Of a stretch of 64,000 nt of DNA, positions 25,016 to 32,802 are shown piece by piece. Position 1 is the first letter of the stretch; each line of letters opens with the position of its first letter. Made by a program: the position numbers and the translations under genes. A model generated the notes under the pieces. The model searched no databases. It saw only the letters and a list, made by a program, of their open reading frames with translations, and was not told the origin of the DNA. The stretch comes from Trujillonella endophytica. GTDB lineage: Bacteria; Actinomycetota; Actinomycetes; Mycobacteriales; Geodermatophilaceae. The DNA is taken from positions 62,001 through 126,000 of the forward strand of contig NZ_JABGCI010000002.1 of assembly GCF_019799905.1 (NCBI RefSeq), given 5' to 3'.

Positions 25016-25772
25016 CCCGATCGGACGTGGACATGCCGGAGAGGGGTGCACGAGGCACAGGGCGCTCCTGTCAGGTGTGGGGATCCCCGTCAGGGCGTCG
25101 GTGCCAGGAGGATGTCGGTCGGGACGCGGCAGCTGCTCCACCGCACGGACGTCGCCGTCCGTTCGGTTGCACGTTACGTAACTGTCAGCATCCCCGCGCC
25201 GGAAGTGACGTTGTCGACACGGGGTTTGCCCACCGCTGGAAACCGCCAGTGCAGGCGCGCGGAACGGTGGACCCGCTGGTCAGGACGTCGACGCTGCCGG
25301 AGGTTGGTCGTTGCTCCTCCGACGGGGCCTCCACCGCGGCCGGAGCCGTCATCACGCTCCGCACACACATGATGCCGAAGAGGCCGGTCCAGCTCCGTGC
25401 GTCGAGCGGTCCCCCAGCGACCTGGAGGTCCTGTGCCCCTGTGTCTCCCCGTCCCCGGCACCCCAACCGTCGGCGACCTGGGTCGACAGGAGGGGGAGAT
25501 CCACACGTCCCTCCCAGGCGGTCGCGCGCAGGACCTCCAGTGCGGATTCCTCACGTGGACCCCCGACCGGCAGTGCCAACGTCCTCGCCGTCTGCGATCC
25601 GCGCTTGGCAGTTGGCACTCCTGATCCATCGCCACCGGCTCCGCGAACTCCAGGTCGACGAGCTCCACTCACGAGCCGTCACGATCACCGGAACGGCTGA
25701 CACCCTGGCGAGCGCAATCGCGCCTCCGCACCGGGTCTGCCGTGGTGCCTCCCTCTTACTGGGGCGCCCGAC
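25016..25772. other. 757-bp stretch without a credible gene
   Basis: Short open frames occur on both strands but none has family signal, ribosome-binding site and good composition together. It holds the presumed cslA promoter, a GTTACGTAAC palindrome (25173-25182), a 12-bp inverted repeat CTGGAGGTCCTG/CAGGACCTCCAG (25422-25433, 25529-25540) and a 9-bp inverted repeat AGTGCCAAC/GTTGGCACT (25572-25580, 25611-25619). It reads as less GC-rich than its neighbours. Could be a long regulatory region, a small RNA locus or gene remains. Confidence 0.5.
25173..25182. promoter_or_regulatory. GTTACGTAAC palindrome upstream of cslA
   Basis: Perfect 10-bp palindrome of two GTTAC half-sites, 158 bp upstream of the cslA start. 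The half-site is the same as in the array before the surface protein gene at 18508, so one regulator might serve both; speculative. Confidence 0.3.
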
Positions 25773-26120
25773 GTGACCTCCGCTCCTACCGTCCGCTGCG
25801 TGACCCCCGTGCCCGGACCAGCCGCGTCCGTACCCCCGCAGGCGACCGCAGCCCAGCCGCTGGTGGCGCCGAGCGGTCCCCCGATCGACGTCGCCCTGCG
25901 ACCGCTGGACGGCGATGTCATGGACGAGGTCGCCTTCCGCCGCTTCATCGCTCGGCACTCCGCCGCCACCACGCTCAGTGCCCAGCGCACCGAGTTCTCC
26001 ATGCGGTCGATGCGCCTGTACGTCTGGTGGTGGTTCTGGCTGACGATCATCGGCGCCGTCATCGGCGGGATCCTGCTCGGCACCTCGATCGCCGAGGCGG
26101 ACGAGCTCCACCGCTACTGA
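25773..26120 (+). CDS. Small membrane protein, unknown function
   Basis: 115 residues. Pro/Ala-rich N-terminal 40 residues, then DEVAFRRFIARHSAATTLSAQRTEFSMRSMRLY and one TM (VWWWFWLTIIGAVIGGILLGTSI) with a short acidic tail. Trp-rich TM edge and regular codon use support a real gene. Start is unsure: GTG 25773 or the internal ATG 25920 that would give a 66-residue protein. No family recognised. The hairpin C1 follows 8 nt after the stop. Confidence 0.6.
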   Translation: MTSAPTVRCVTPVPGPAASVPPQATAAQPLVAPSGPPIDVALRPLDGDVMDEVAFRRFIARHSAATTLSAQRTEFSMRSMRLYVWWWFWLTIIGAVIGGILLGTSIAEADELHRY

Positions 26121-26127
26121 CCTGCGG

Positions 26128-26169
26128 ACGGTCGTGCTCTGCGTGCCTGAGTACCCAGAGCACGAGCGT
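26128..26169. repeat. REP-like hairpin, family C copy 1
   Basis: Arms ACGGTCGTGCTCTGCGT and ACCCAGAGCACGAGCGT (15 of 17 pair) with an 8-nt loop. Same core as 30649-30696. It lies between the small membrane gene and the last gene of the Tad operon. Confidence 0.8.
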
Positions 26170-26261
26170 CGCGAGGAGGACCTCCCCCGGCCGGGTCGCG
26201 GCGCCGGCGGGCTCAGCGCCACCAGGCAGCCGAGGCAGCGACGCATCGCACCAGCCGGCGG

Positions 26262-26744
26262 TCACCTGTCGACGTAGCGGTCGCGTTCGACGGTGAACTG
26301 GCCGGTGGCGGTGTTGGCGTCGATGAACTCCGGCAGCAGCGGGATCCGCACGGTCACCGTGACACAGACGAGGAACTCCTCCCCCGGCGCGAGCGTCGGG
26401 GTGTAGCCGCCCGCGGCGTCGCAGCCCGACCCCGCCGGGGCGTAGGCCAGCCGCACGTCCGTGGCGTCGACCGACTGGTCGGCCACCGCCAGCTCCACGG
26501 CCCGCTCGGCCCGCGCCTGACCGGTGACGACGTCCGGCGCGGTGCCCAGCGCCCGCCCCGCCTCCCGCGCGGCCGCCGTCGCCGCGAACACCCCGCGCTG
26601 CACCGAGGAGAACCCCGCCACCAGGTAGACCAGCGGCACGAACACCACCAGCGCGACGAACACGAACTCCACCAGCGACGACCCCCGCTCCCCGCCCCCG
26701 GAGACACGGAGCCGGGCACGCACCCAGCTCAGGAGCGCGCTCAC
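26262..26744 (-). CDS. TadE-like pseudopilin
   Basis: 160 residues. Prepilin-type N-terminus: cleavage Gly then SSLVEF with Glu at +5 (ERG, SSLVEFVFVALVVF), followed by one TM and an extracellular part with Cys pair (GCDAAG ... FLVCVTV). This is the TadE/TadF class of minor pseudopilins that prime Flp pilus assembly. ATG 26744 overlaps the stop of the previous TadE gene (ATGA). Last gene of the operon. Confidence 0.88.
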   Translation of the reverse strand: MSALLSWVRARLRVSGGGERGSSLVEFVFVALVVFVPLVYLVAGFSSVQRGVFAATAAAREAGRALGTAPDVVTGQARAERAVELAVADQSVDATDVRLAYAPAGSGCDAAGGYTPTLAPGEEFLVCVTVTVRIPLLPEFIDANTATGQFTVERDRYVDR

Positions 26745-27199
26745 GTGCCCTCCCGCACCGCTCGTCCGGTCACGTCGACCGGCAGCAGGTCACCGAGCCC
26801 CGCGAGCAGCGTCGGCACGGCACCGGTGCAGCGCACGACCACCAGCGTCAGGCCGGTGTCGTCGACCTGCTCGGTGGACTCGCAGGACAGCCCGGCCGCC
26901 GTCCCCTCCGACGTCGCCGCCGCGACGATCTCTGCCGTCCGCTCGCCACCGGCCGACACCGCGACGTCGGCGTTCGCCGCGTACCGGGCACCCTCCTGCG
27001 CGCTCGCCGTCACCACGTTGCGCACGTGCACGTAGACCGCGACCTGCAACACCGCGAGCAGCAGCACCACGATCAGCACCGAGATCAGCACGAACTCGAC
27101 GACGGCGCTCCCGCGCTCACCATCGTCCTTCGGCCCCTCTGCAGGGTCCCGCCGCGAGCATGCGAGCGGTGGGGGGCAGAGGGGTCCTTCGTCAGCCAC
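26741..27199 (-). CDS. TadE-like pseudopilin with repeat-encoded leader
   Basis: 152 residues. After a leader of about 29 residues comes ERG, then SAVVEFVLISVLIVVLLLAVLQV, the prepilin cleavage site with Glu+5 and the TM. The leader is rich in Pro, Cys and Arg and is coded by the D2 palindrome (27132-27187). No later in-frame start keeps the cleavage motif, so GTG 27199, overlapping the end of the flp-like gene, is taken. The leader would be removed by a TadV-type peptidase, which is not encoded here. Extracellular part has a Cys pair. Confidence 0.82.
   Translation of the reverse strand: MADEGPLCPPPLACSRRDPAEGPKDDGERGSAVVEFVLISVLIVVLLLAVLQVAVYVHVRNVVTASAQEGARYAANADVAVSAGGERTAEIVAAATSEGTAAGLSCESTEQVDDTGLTLVVVRCTGAVPTLLAGLGDLLPVDVTGRAVREGT
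27132..27187. repeat. REP-like hairpin, family D copy 2, inside tadE leader
   Basis: Arms GGCCCCTCTGC (27132-27142) and GCAGAGGGGTCC (27176-27187) with an inner near-palindrome around GCATGC. It begins 5 nt behind the stop of the flp-like gene and is read through as the first codons of the next gene. Confidence 0.7.
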
Positions 27200-27398
27200 C
27201 GCTCGTGACGGAGTCCAGCGCGTTCTGCACCGCGGCCACTATCGCCTCGCGGAACGGGATGAGGATCGCCAGCACCAGCGCCGCCGTCATCACGGTGATC
27301 ATCACCCAACCAGGGACGTCGCCCCGCTCGGGATCGTCCCCGCGCACCCGGGCGGCCAGGGCCGCCCACGCGGCCAGGAACAGGGTCATGAGACGCAC
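27192..27398 (-). CDS. Flp-like small membrane pilin
   Basis: 68 residues: MRLMTLFLAAWAALAARV leader, ERGDVPGWVMITVMTAALVL TM, then an amphipathic helix (REAIVAAVQNALDSV). Size, position between tadC and tadE, and the ERG-site before a single hydrophobic helix fit the Flp/pseudopilin class; a Trp rather than Glu stands at +5 after the Gly, as in many actinobacterial versions. GTG 27398 has GAGGAGG 6 nt upstream. Confidence 0.78.
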   Translation of the reverse strand: MRLMTLFLAAWAALAARVRGDDPERGDVPGWVMITVMTAALVLAILIPFREAIVAAVQNALDSVTSGG

Positions 27399-27426
27399 GC
27401 GCGTCCTCCTCGGTCGGTCGCCGCGC

Positions 27427-28368
27427 TCATGACGCCAGCGAGACGATGCTGATCAGGCCCGGGAACAGGGCGAACAGGACGGTCACCGGCAGCACGAGGA
27501 ACACGACCGGGACCATCATCGCGATCTCCTTGCGGCCACCGGCCTCGAGCAGCCGGCGCTTGCCCGCCTCGCGGACGTCGGCCGCCTGGGCGCGGAGCAC
27601 CTCCGCCAGCGGGGTGCCGCGCTCGATGGCGACGAGCAGCCCGTCGACGAACCGCGCGAGCGGGTCCAGGGAGGTGCGGTCGGCGACCTGCTGCAGCGCC
27701 TCGGTGAGCGGCACCCCGGCTCGAGCACGGCCCAGCGCGCCGCCCAGCTCGCGAGCCAGCTCCCCGCCGGACAGGCGGGTGACCCGGTCGATCGCGGCCG
27801 CCGGACCCTCTCCCGCCGTCACGGCCAGCGCCAGCAGCTCCGCGACCACGGGGAACTCGGCCAGCAGCAGCTCCTCCCGCCGGCGCACCTGCTGGGTCAG
27901 CCACCAGTCCCGGCCGAGCAGCCCGCCGACCAGCCCCGCGACGCACAGCAGCACGACCGACAGCACGTTGACCTCGCCGGCCGCGACCGTGCCCAGGACG
28001 GCCACGCCCGCGGCGCCGAGCAGTCCCAGGCCGCCCCACAGGACCTGCTCGACCCGGAAGTCCTCGACCGTCAGCTCCGACGCCAGCGCGTCCAGCCGAC
28101 GGCGGACCGCCGCCCGCCCGCCCAGTGCGCGGTCCAGCAGCCGGGCGCCGTCGGTGACCACGGGCCCGAACACCCGGTGGGCGGCGCTCAGCAGCCCGGG
28201 CTCGGTTGCCGTCCCGAGCAGGCGGGACGGCGGCGGGGTGTCGTGCAGGTAGGGAGCGAGCCGGTCCACCAGCCGCACGGAGCGGAACGGCGGCGCGTAC
28301 GTGATCACGAGCAGGACGCCCGTCGCCGCGGCCAGCCCGAGCAGCATGCCCGCCAGGGAGCCGCTCAC
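27427..28368 (-). CDS. tadC: Type II secretion F-domain protein TadC
   Basis: 313 residues. TM near the start, two TMs around residues 100-145, a cytosolic GspF helical domain (LLLAEFPVVAELLALAVTAGEGPAAAI ... LSGGELARELGGAL) and a last TM (MVPVVFLVLPVTVLFALFPGL). With TadB it forms the inner-membrane platform of the Flp pilus. GTG 28368 overlaps the tadB stop (GTGA). The upstream extension of the frame is shadow of tadB. Confidence 0.9.
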   Translation of the reverse strand: MSGSLAGMLLGLAAATGVLLVITYAPPFRSVRLVDRLAPYLHDTPPPSRLLGTATEPGLLSAAHRVFGPVVTDGARLLDRALGGRAAVRRRLDALASELTVEDFRVEQVLWGGLGLLGAAGVAVLGTVAAGEVNVLSVVLLCVAGLVGGLLGRDWWLTQQVRRREELLLAEFPVVAELLALAVTAGEGPAAAIDRVTRLSGGELARELGGALGRARAGVPLTEALQQVADRTSLDPLARFVDGLLVAIERGTPLAEVLRAQAADVREAGKRRLLEAGGRKEIAMMVPVVFLVLPVTVLFALFPGLISIVSLAS

Positions 28369-29222
28369 TGCAGCACCCGCACGTCCTGGGGCAGCCGCCC
28401 GATCCGCAGCATCAGGCGGTAGGCCACCAGGCATACCCCGCCGCCACCGATCAGCAGCGCCGTGCCCGCCGCGGAGTCGTAGGCGGCCAGCGTGGTCGAC
28501 TGGGTCGCGAGGAGCAGCAGCACGACCCAGGGCGCGGCGACCGCCAGCCGGGCGGCCTGCACGACCCACCCCTGCCGGGTCTCCAGCTCGGCGCGGGCGC
28601 GGGCGTCCTCTCGCAGGAAGGTGGCCAGCGTCCGCAGCACCCGTCCGAGGTCGCTGCCGCCCACCTCGCGCGCCACCCGCAGGGTCTCGACGATGCGGTC
28701 GGCGACGGGGTCGGCGAGGTCGTCCTTGAGCCGGTCGAGGCTGTCGCCGAACCGGCCGCTGCTGCGGTACTCGGCGGCGAACCGCGCGAACGGCGGACGC
28801 ACGACCTCCGGGCCGCGGACCGACAGCGCGGCCAGTGCCTCCGGCAGCGACAGCCCCGCGCGGACGGCGGAGGCGAGGTTGTCGACCACCTCGGGCCACA
28901 CCTCGCGGAGGTCGGCGCGCCGGCGGACCGCCAGCCGGCGCACCTGCACCGCCGGCAGCGCGAACCCGAAGACGGCGAAGGCCAGGCTGACCGTGACCGT
29001 GCCGGTGGTCAGCAGGACGACGACCAGGACGAGCAGGCCCAGACCGACCTGGAGGGCGAGCAGCTGCGCGGCGTTGATCCCGGTGAGTCCGGCGGCCGCG
29101 AGCTGCTGCTGCCGCCGTCCGGTCCGCCGCGGACCGCGCGTCCGGCGCGGCGCCCGCGGGCCGCTCCGCCAGACGAGCAGCAGGCCGACGCCGAGCAGCA
29201 GCCCGAGCAGCGCCCCCGTCAC
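28365..29222 (-). CDS. tadB: Type II secretion F-domain protein TadB
   Basis: 285 residues. One N-terminal TM, an Arg-rich cytosolic stretch, a TM pair (about 55-95), the GspF domain with WPEVVDNLASAVRAGLSLPEAL and ETLRVAREVGGSDLGRVLRTL, and C-terminal TMs. Paired with TadC as platform protein. GTG 29222 overlaps the tadA stop (GTGA), so tadA, tadB and tadC are coupled. Confidence 0.92.
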   Translation of the reverse strand: MTGALLGLLLGVGLLLVWRSGPRAPRRTRGPRRTGRRQQQLAAAGLTGINAAQLLALQVGLGLLVLVVVLLTTGTVTVSLAFAVFGFALPAVQVRRLAVRRRADLREVWPEVVDNLASAVRAGLSLPEALAALSVRGPEVVRPPFARFAAEYRSSGRFGDSLDRLKDDLADPVADRIVETLRVAREVGGSDLGRVLRTLATFLREDARARAELETRQGWVVQAARLAVAAPWVVLLLLATQSTTLAAYDSAAGTALLIGGGGVCLVAYRLMLRIGRLPQDVRVLQ

Positions 29223-30475
29223 CGGGCCCACCGCCCGGAGTCGTCGAGGAGGACGGCGAGGTCGAAGCCCGCGGCGGCGAAGCGCTCGGCGTGCGGCGGA
29301 TGACCGCCGGCCCGCACGAGCCGGCCGTCGCGCGAGGTGAAGACGTCGGCCAGCTCGACGACGCCGTCCTCGACCCTGCCCGGCACCGCGACGATCTCCC
29401 GCACCCGCCGCCGGCCGTCCGCGTCGGTGCCCACGTGCACGACCAGGTCGACGCTGGCCGCCACCGTGGGGACGACGAACGCGTGGCCGATGTTCTCGCC
29501 CGCCAGCAGCGGCAGGGTGCACATCTTCGTCACGGCCTCGCGGGCCCCGTTGGCGTGCAGCGTGCACATGCCCGGGAGACCCGAGTTCAGCGCGATCAGC
29601 AGGTCCAGGCACTCCTCCTGGCGGACCTCGCCGACGACGATGCGCGAGGGCCGCATCCGCAGCGCCTCCTTGACCAGCCGTCGCAGCGGGATCTCGCCGG
29701 CACCCTCGAGGTTGGGCTGGCGGGTCTGCATCGACACGACGTCGGGGAGGGGCACGCGGAGCTCGAACACCTCCTCCGCGGTGATCACCCGCTCGCGGGC
29801 GGGGATCGCGGCGCACAGGCAGTTGAGCAGCGTGGTCTTCCCGGCCTGGGTGCCGCCGGACACGAGGATGTTGAGCCCGGCCGCGACCGCGGCCTCGAGG
29901 AACCGGGCGGCGTGCGCGGTCAGCGTGCCCAGCGCGACCAGCTCGTCGAGCGAGTGCGCCTGCAGCACGAACTTGCGGACGTTCACGGCCATGTGGCGCC
30001 GGGTGATGTCCGGGATCACCACGTGCAGACGGGATCCGTCGGGGAGCATCGCGTCGACGAACGGCGTCGACATGTCCAGCCGCCGGCCCGAGGTGCGCAG
30101 CATCCGCTCGACCAGGTCCGCCAGCTCACCGGCGCCCAGGATCGTCGTCGTCAGCTCGCTGCGGCCGCGACGGGCGATGAACACCCGGCCCGGCTCGTTG
30201 ACCCAGATCTCCTCGACCTCCGGGTCGTCCAGGTACCGCTGCAGCGGGCCGAACCCGGCCACCCGATCCAGCACGTCGCGGACCACCGACTCCGGGTCAC
30301 CGATCGGCGGCAGCGCCGAGGTCAGCGACCGCTCGGAGTACTCGGCGACGACGTCCCGCACCAGCGTGCGCACCGGCACCGGATCGACCAGCGGGTCCAG
30401 CCCCCGCCGTCGGATGAGCTCACGCACCTCGCCGTCGACGACCTCGAGCGCGCTGATCGCAGTCGGCACGCCCAC
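29219..30475 (-). CDS. tadA: Flp pilus secretion ATPase TadA/CpaF
   Basis: 418 residues. N-terminal domain VRDVLDRVAGFGPLQRYLDD with the EIWVNEPGRVFI block of CpaF ATPases; Walker A GGTQAGKTT at 207-215; Asp box ITAEEVFELR; Walker B RIVVGEVRQEE; His box TLHANGA. All catalytic parts intact. It energises pilus assembly. First gene of the operon tadA-tadB-tadC-flp-tadE-tadE. A TACAGT box at 30510-30515 could be its promoter. Many actinobacterial loci carry a CpaE-like septum-site gene before tadA; here none is present. Confidence 0.95.
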   Translation of the reverse strand: MGVPTAISALEVVDGEVRELIRRRGLDPLVDPVPVRTLVRDVVAEYSERSLTSALPPIGDPESVVRDVLDRVAGFGPLQRYLDDPEVEEIWVNEPGRVFIARRGRSELTTTILGAGELADLVERMLRTSGRRLDMSTPFVDAMLPDGSRLHVVIPDITRRHMAVNVRKFVLQAHSLDELVALGTLTAHAARFLEAAVAAGLNILVSGGTQAGKTTLLNCLCAAIPARERVITAEEVFELRVPLPDVVSMQTRQPNLEGAGEIPLRRLVKEALRMRPSRIVVGEVRQEECLDLLIALNSGLPGMCTLHANGAREAVTKMCTLPLLAGENIGHAFVVPTVAASVDLVVHVGTDADGRRRVREIVAVPGRVEDGVVELADVFTSRDGRLVRAGGHPPHAERFAAAGFDLAVLLDDSGRWAR

Positions 30476-30648
30476 CCCCGTCGAGCACTCCCCGTTCCGG
30501 AACGCCGGGACTGTAGGAGGACCGACAGGCTCCGCGCGCGGCTCGCAGGCGGACCTGTGGACAGCTCACGCTCACGCGCCGCGACGACCACCGGAACGGG
30601 TGACGCCCGCGCGGGTGCATACGCCGCTGCAGCGCGGGCGTTGCACCA

Positions 30649-30696
30649 CGGATGGTCGTGCTCTGAGTACGGGTGTACGCAGAGCACGACCATCCG
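30649..30696. repeat. REP-like hairpin, family C copy 2
   Basis: Perfect 17-bp arms CGGATGGTCGTGCTCTG and CAGAGCACGACCATCCG, inner GTAC/GTAC around a 4-nt loop. The core matches C1 at 26128; together they flank the Tad operon. Confidence 0.85.
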
Positions 30697-30727
30697 GAGA
30701 CCCCGTCCGGCGCGGTCTCCAGGCCCG

Positions 30728-30783
30728 GCGTGTGCGCCGACGCTGCGATCCAGGGGCGGAACAGCGGCGTGGGCGCACACGCT
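30728..30783. repeat. REP-like hairpin, family B copy 1
   Basis: Arms GCGTGTGCGCCGACGCTGC and GCGGCGTGGGCGCACACGC, two mismatches, 17-nt centre containing GGCGGAAC. Lies 24 nt behind the phoD stop. Same family as 32743. Confidence 0.85.
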
Positions 30784-30806
30784 CAGGCGAGACCCGTCAG
30801 CCGGGG

Positions 30807-32639
30807 TCAGGCGTGCTGCGGCTCCCGGGCTCCGGAGGGGACGACGGCGGCGCGCGGCTCGTCGCTGCGTGCACCCAGCGGGCCGGTCGCGGCGGTCACC
30901 CGGCGCGACCCGCGGACCGACGCGAACGCCGCCTCGAAGCCCACCGACGCGTCCGGGTCGAGGCGCGGGTCGGTTGCCACGCCCTTGTCCCCGCCGCTGC
31001 GGATGAACCAGAAGTCCGTCTGCACGCGCTCCGGCGTCACGTCGAGGACGGCGAACCCGTGGCCGATCCCGTCCAGGTACCGCACCCACGGGTTGACGGC
31101 CTGGCCCGCGGCGATCGCCCCCGTGGCGGCCTCCACCGACCCGAGGGTCTCCTTGAACCCGTCGCTGGTGACCGAGGGGCAGACGAACTCCACGCCCACG
31201 CTGTTGCTGTCGGCCGGGTAGGCGGCGAGGTCCAGCGGCAGGTCGTTGGCCCACGAGGAGTGGATGTCCCCGGTCAGCACCACCGGGTCGGCGTGCCGGC
31301 TGCCGGCCATCGCCTCCAGCAGGGTGCGCTGGTCGGCCTGGTAGCCGTCCCACTGGTCGGTGCTGAACACCGTGCCTGGGACGAACGGCGAGATCACCCG
31401 GGCGAACACCGTCTGGTTGCCCACCAGGTGCCAGGCCGTCCGGGAGGACGTGAGTCCGCTCGTGAGCCACGCCAGCTGCTCCGGCTCGGGCAGGTGGCGG
31501 GCCGGGTCGGCCAGCGCGGGGTTGGGCGCGCCGCCGACGGCGGCCGGCACCTGCTGGCTGCGGTTCTGCCTCGTCTCGATGACCGACAGCTCGGCCAGGT
31601 CGCCGAACCGGAAGCGGCGGAAGAACTGGGTGCCCTGGTGCGGCTCCGGCTGCCAGCAGTCCGGCTCGCGGATCGGCATCCACTCGAAGTAGGCCTGGTA
31701 GGCCGCCGCCCGGCGGGCGAGGTACTCCCCCTCGGCACGGATGCCGGGCGGCGAGCCGGGCGCCGTGTAGTCGGTTGCCGGGTCGTCCTGGGTCTCGTGG
31801 TTCTCCGCGCCGGTGGCGTAGCTGTCGTTGGTGACCTCGTGGTCGTCGAGGATCACGATCCACGGGAATCGCCGGTGCGCCGCCTGCAGGTCCGGGTCGG
31901 TCTTGTAGAGGGCGTGCCGCACCCGGTAGTCCGCGAGGGACAGCACCTCCACGGGGGGCTGGTGGTCGCGGACCCCGACCAGCTCACGCGGGCCGTACCG
32001 GTCGCCCGAACCGGGGACGCCGGCCTCCGCCGGGTCGTTGCCGTACTCGTACAGGTAGTCGCCCAGGTGCAGGACGACGTCGAGGTCCTCGCGCGCCGCG
32101 ATCCCGCGGTAGGCGGTGAAGTAACCGCCGGTGTAGTTGCTGCAGGAGGCGAACGCCAGCCGCAGCGCGTGCGTCGTCCCCGGCTCGTCGGGGGCGGTCT
32201 GGGTGCGGCCGACCGGCGACGTCGCCCCGCAGGTCCGGAACCGGTAGGAGTACCGCGTGTAGGGCGCCAGGTCCCCCACGACGACCTTCACCGTGTGGTC
32301 GCAGGACGCATCGGTGCGGACCCGGCCGCAGGCGACGACCTGCGTGAACTCCTCGTCGGCGGCGATCTCCCAGTCCACGTCCACCGCCGGCCCGCAGCCG
32401 CTGCCCGGGGTGGCGTCCGGCGTCGGCGTGACCCGGGTCCACAGCAGCACCTCGGTGCCGGTCGGGTCGCCGCTGGCCACGCCGAAGGCGAAGACGTCGG
32501 ACCGGGCGGCCTCGTCCACCGTCGCCCGGGCAGCCCGAGGGGTCAGGCCGCCGAACAGGGCCACCGTCGCGGCGGCGAGGCCGCCCTGCAGGACGGTGCG
32601 CCGCGCGAACACTGCGGGTGGGGACGCCGGTGTCGACAT
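30807..32639 (-). CDS. phoD: PhoD-type alkaline phosphatase/phosphodiesterase
   Basis: 610 residues. Tat signal RRTVLQGG followed by a hydrophobic stretch and ARA-T cleavage, so it is exported folded with its metals. The N-terminal Fn3-like domain (FAFGVASGDPTGTEVLLWTRV) precedes the metallophosphatase: FASCSNYTGGYFTAYRG, HLGDYLYEYG, LDDHEVTND, LTGDIHSSW, the PhoD Ca/Fe ligand motifs. Releases phosphate from phosphodiesters or esters. Start ATG 32639 follows a CACAGT box by 7 nt; no PHO box was identified. Bracketed by B-family hairpins on both sides. Confidence 0.94.
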   Translation of the reverse strand: MSTPASPPAVFARRTVLQGGLAAATVALFGGLTPRAARATVDEAARSDVFAFGVASGDPTGTEVLLWTRVTPTPDATPGSGCGPAVDVDWEIAADEEFTQVVACGRVRTDASCDHTVKVVVGDLAPYTRYSYRFRTCGATSPVGRTQTAPDEPGTTHALRLAFASCSNYTGGYFTAYRGIAAREDLDVVLHLGDYLYEYGNDPAEAGVPGSGDRYGPRELVGVRDHQPPVEVLSLADYRVRHALYKTDPDLQAAHRRFPWIVILDDHEVTNDSYATGAENHETQDDPATDYTAPGSPPGIRAEGEYLARRAAAYQAYFEWMPIREPDCWQPEPHQGTQFFRRFRFGDLAELSVIETRQNRSQQVPAAVGGAPNPALADPARHLPEPEQLAWLTSGLTSSRTAWHLVGNQTVFARVISPFVPGTVFSTDQWDGYQADQRTLLEAMAGSRHADPVVLTGDIHSSWANDLPLDLAAYPADSNSVGVEFVCPSVTSDGFKETLGSVEAATGAIAAGQAVNPWVRYLDGIGHGFAVLDVTPERVQTDFWFIRSGGDKGVATDPRLDPDASVGFEAAFASVRGSRRVTAATGPLGARSDEPRAAVVPSGAREPQHA

Positions 32640-32742
32640 GTCGAGCACTGTGGGGGCACGGACCGAGCGCGGGGAGACCTGCGGGTGAACAGCGCCGGGC
32701 GACCCCGTGTCGCGCACCGCACCGGAGCCGACCCACCCCGCA

Positions 32743-32797
32743 GCGTGTGCGCCGACGCGGCAGTTCCGGAGCGGAACCGCGGCGTCGGCGCACACGC
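32743..32797. repeat. REP-like hairpin, family B copy 2
   Basis: Perfect outer arms GCGTGTGCGCCGACGC(GGC) and GC(GGC)GTCGGCGCACACGC around TTCCGGAGCGGAA. Ends 5 nt from the mmpL stop and sits upstream of phoD. Confidence 0.88.
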
Positions 32798-32802
32798 TCG
32801 GG

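Larger units (their letters stand above)
30476..30806. other. Intergenic stretch with three palindromes
   Basis: 331 bp without a gene between tadA (start) and phoD (end). In order it holds a probable tadA -10 box (30510-30515), an inverted repeat ACGCCCGCGC/GCGCGGGCGT (30603-30612, 30632-30641), hairpin C2 and hairpin B1. Confidence 0.7.

Noticed and set aside
25185..25672. Several 75-160 residue ORFs upstream of cslA
   Set aside because: Overlap each other on both strands, no ribosome-binding sites, no family signal.
27427..28899. 490-residue extension of tadC
   Set aside because: N-terminal part is a shadow of tadB; tadC starts at GTG 28368 overlapping the tadB stop.
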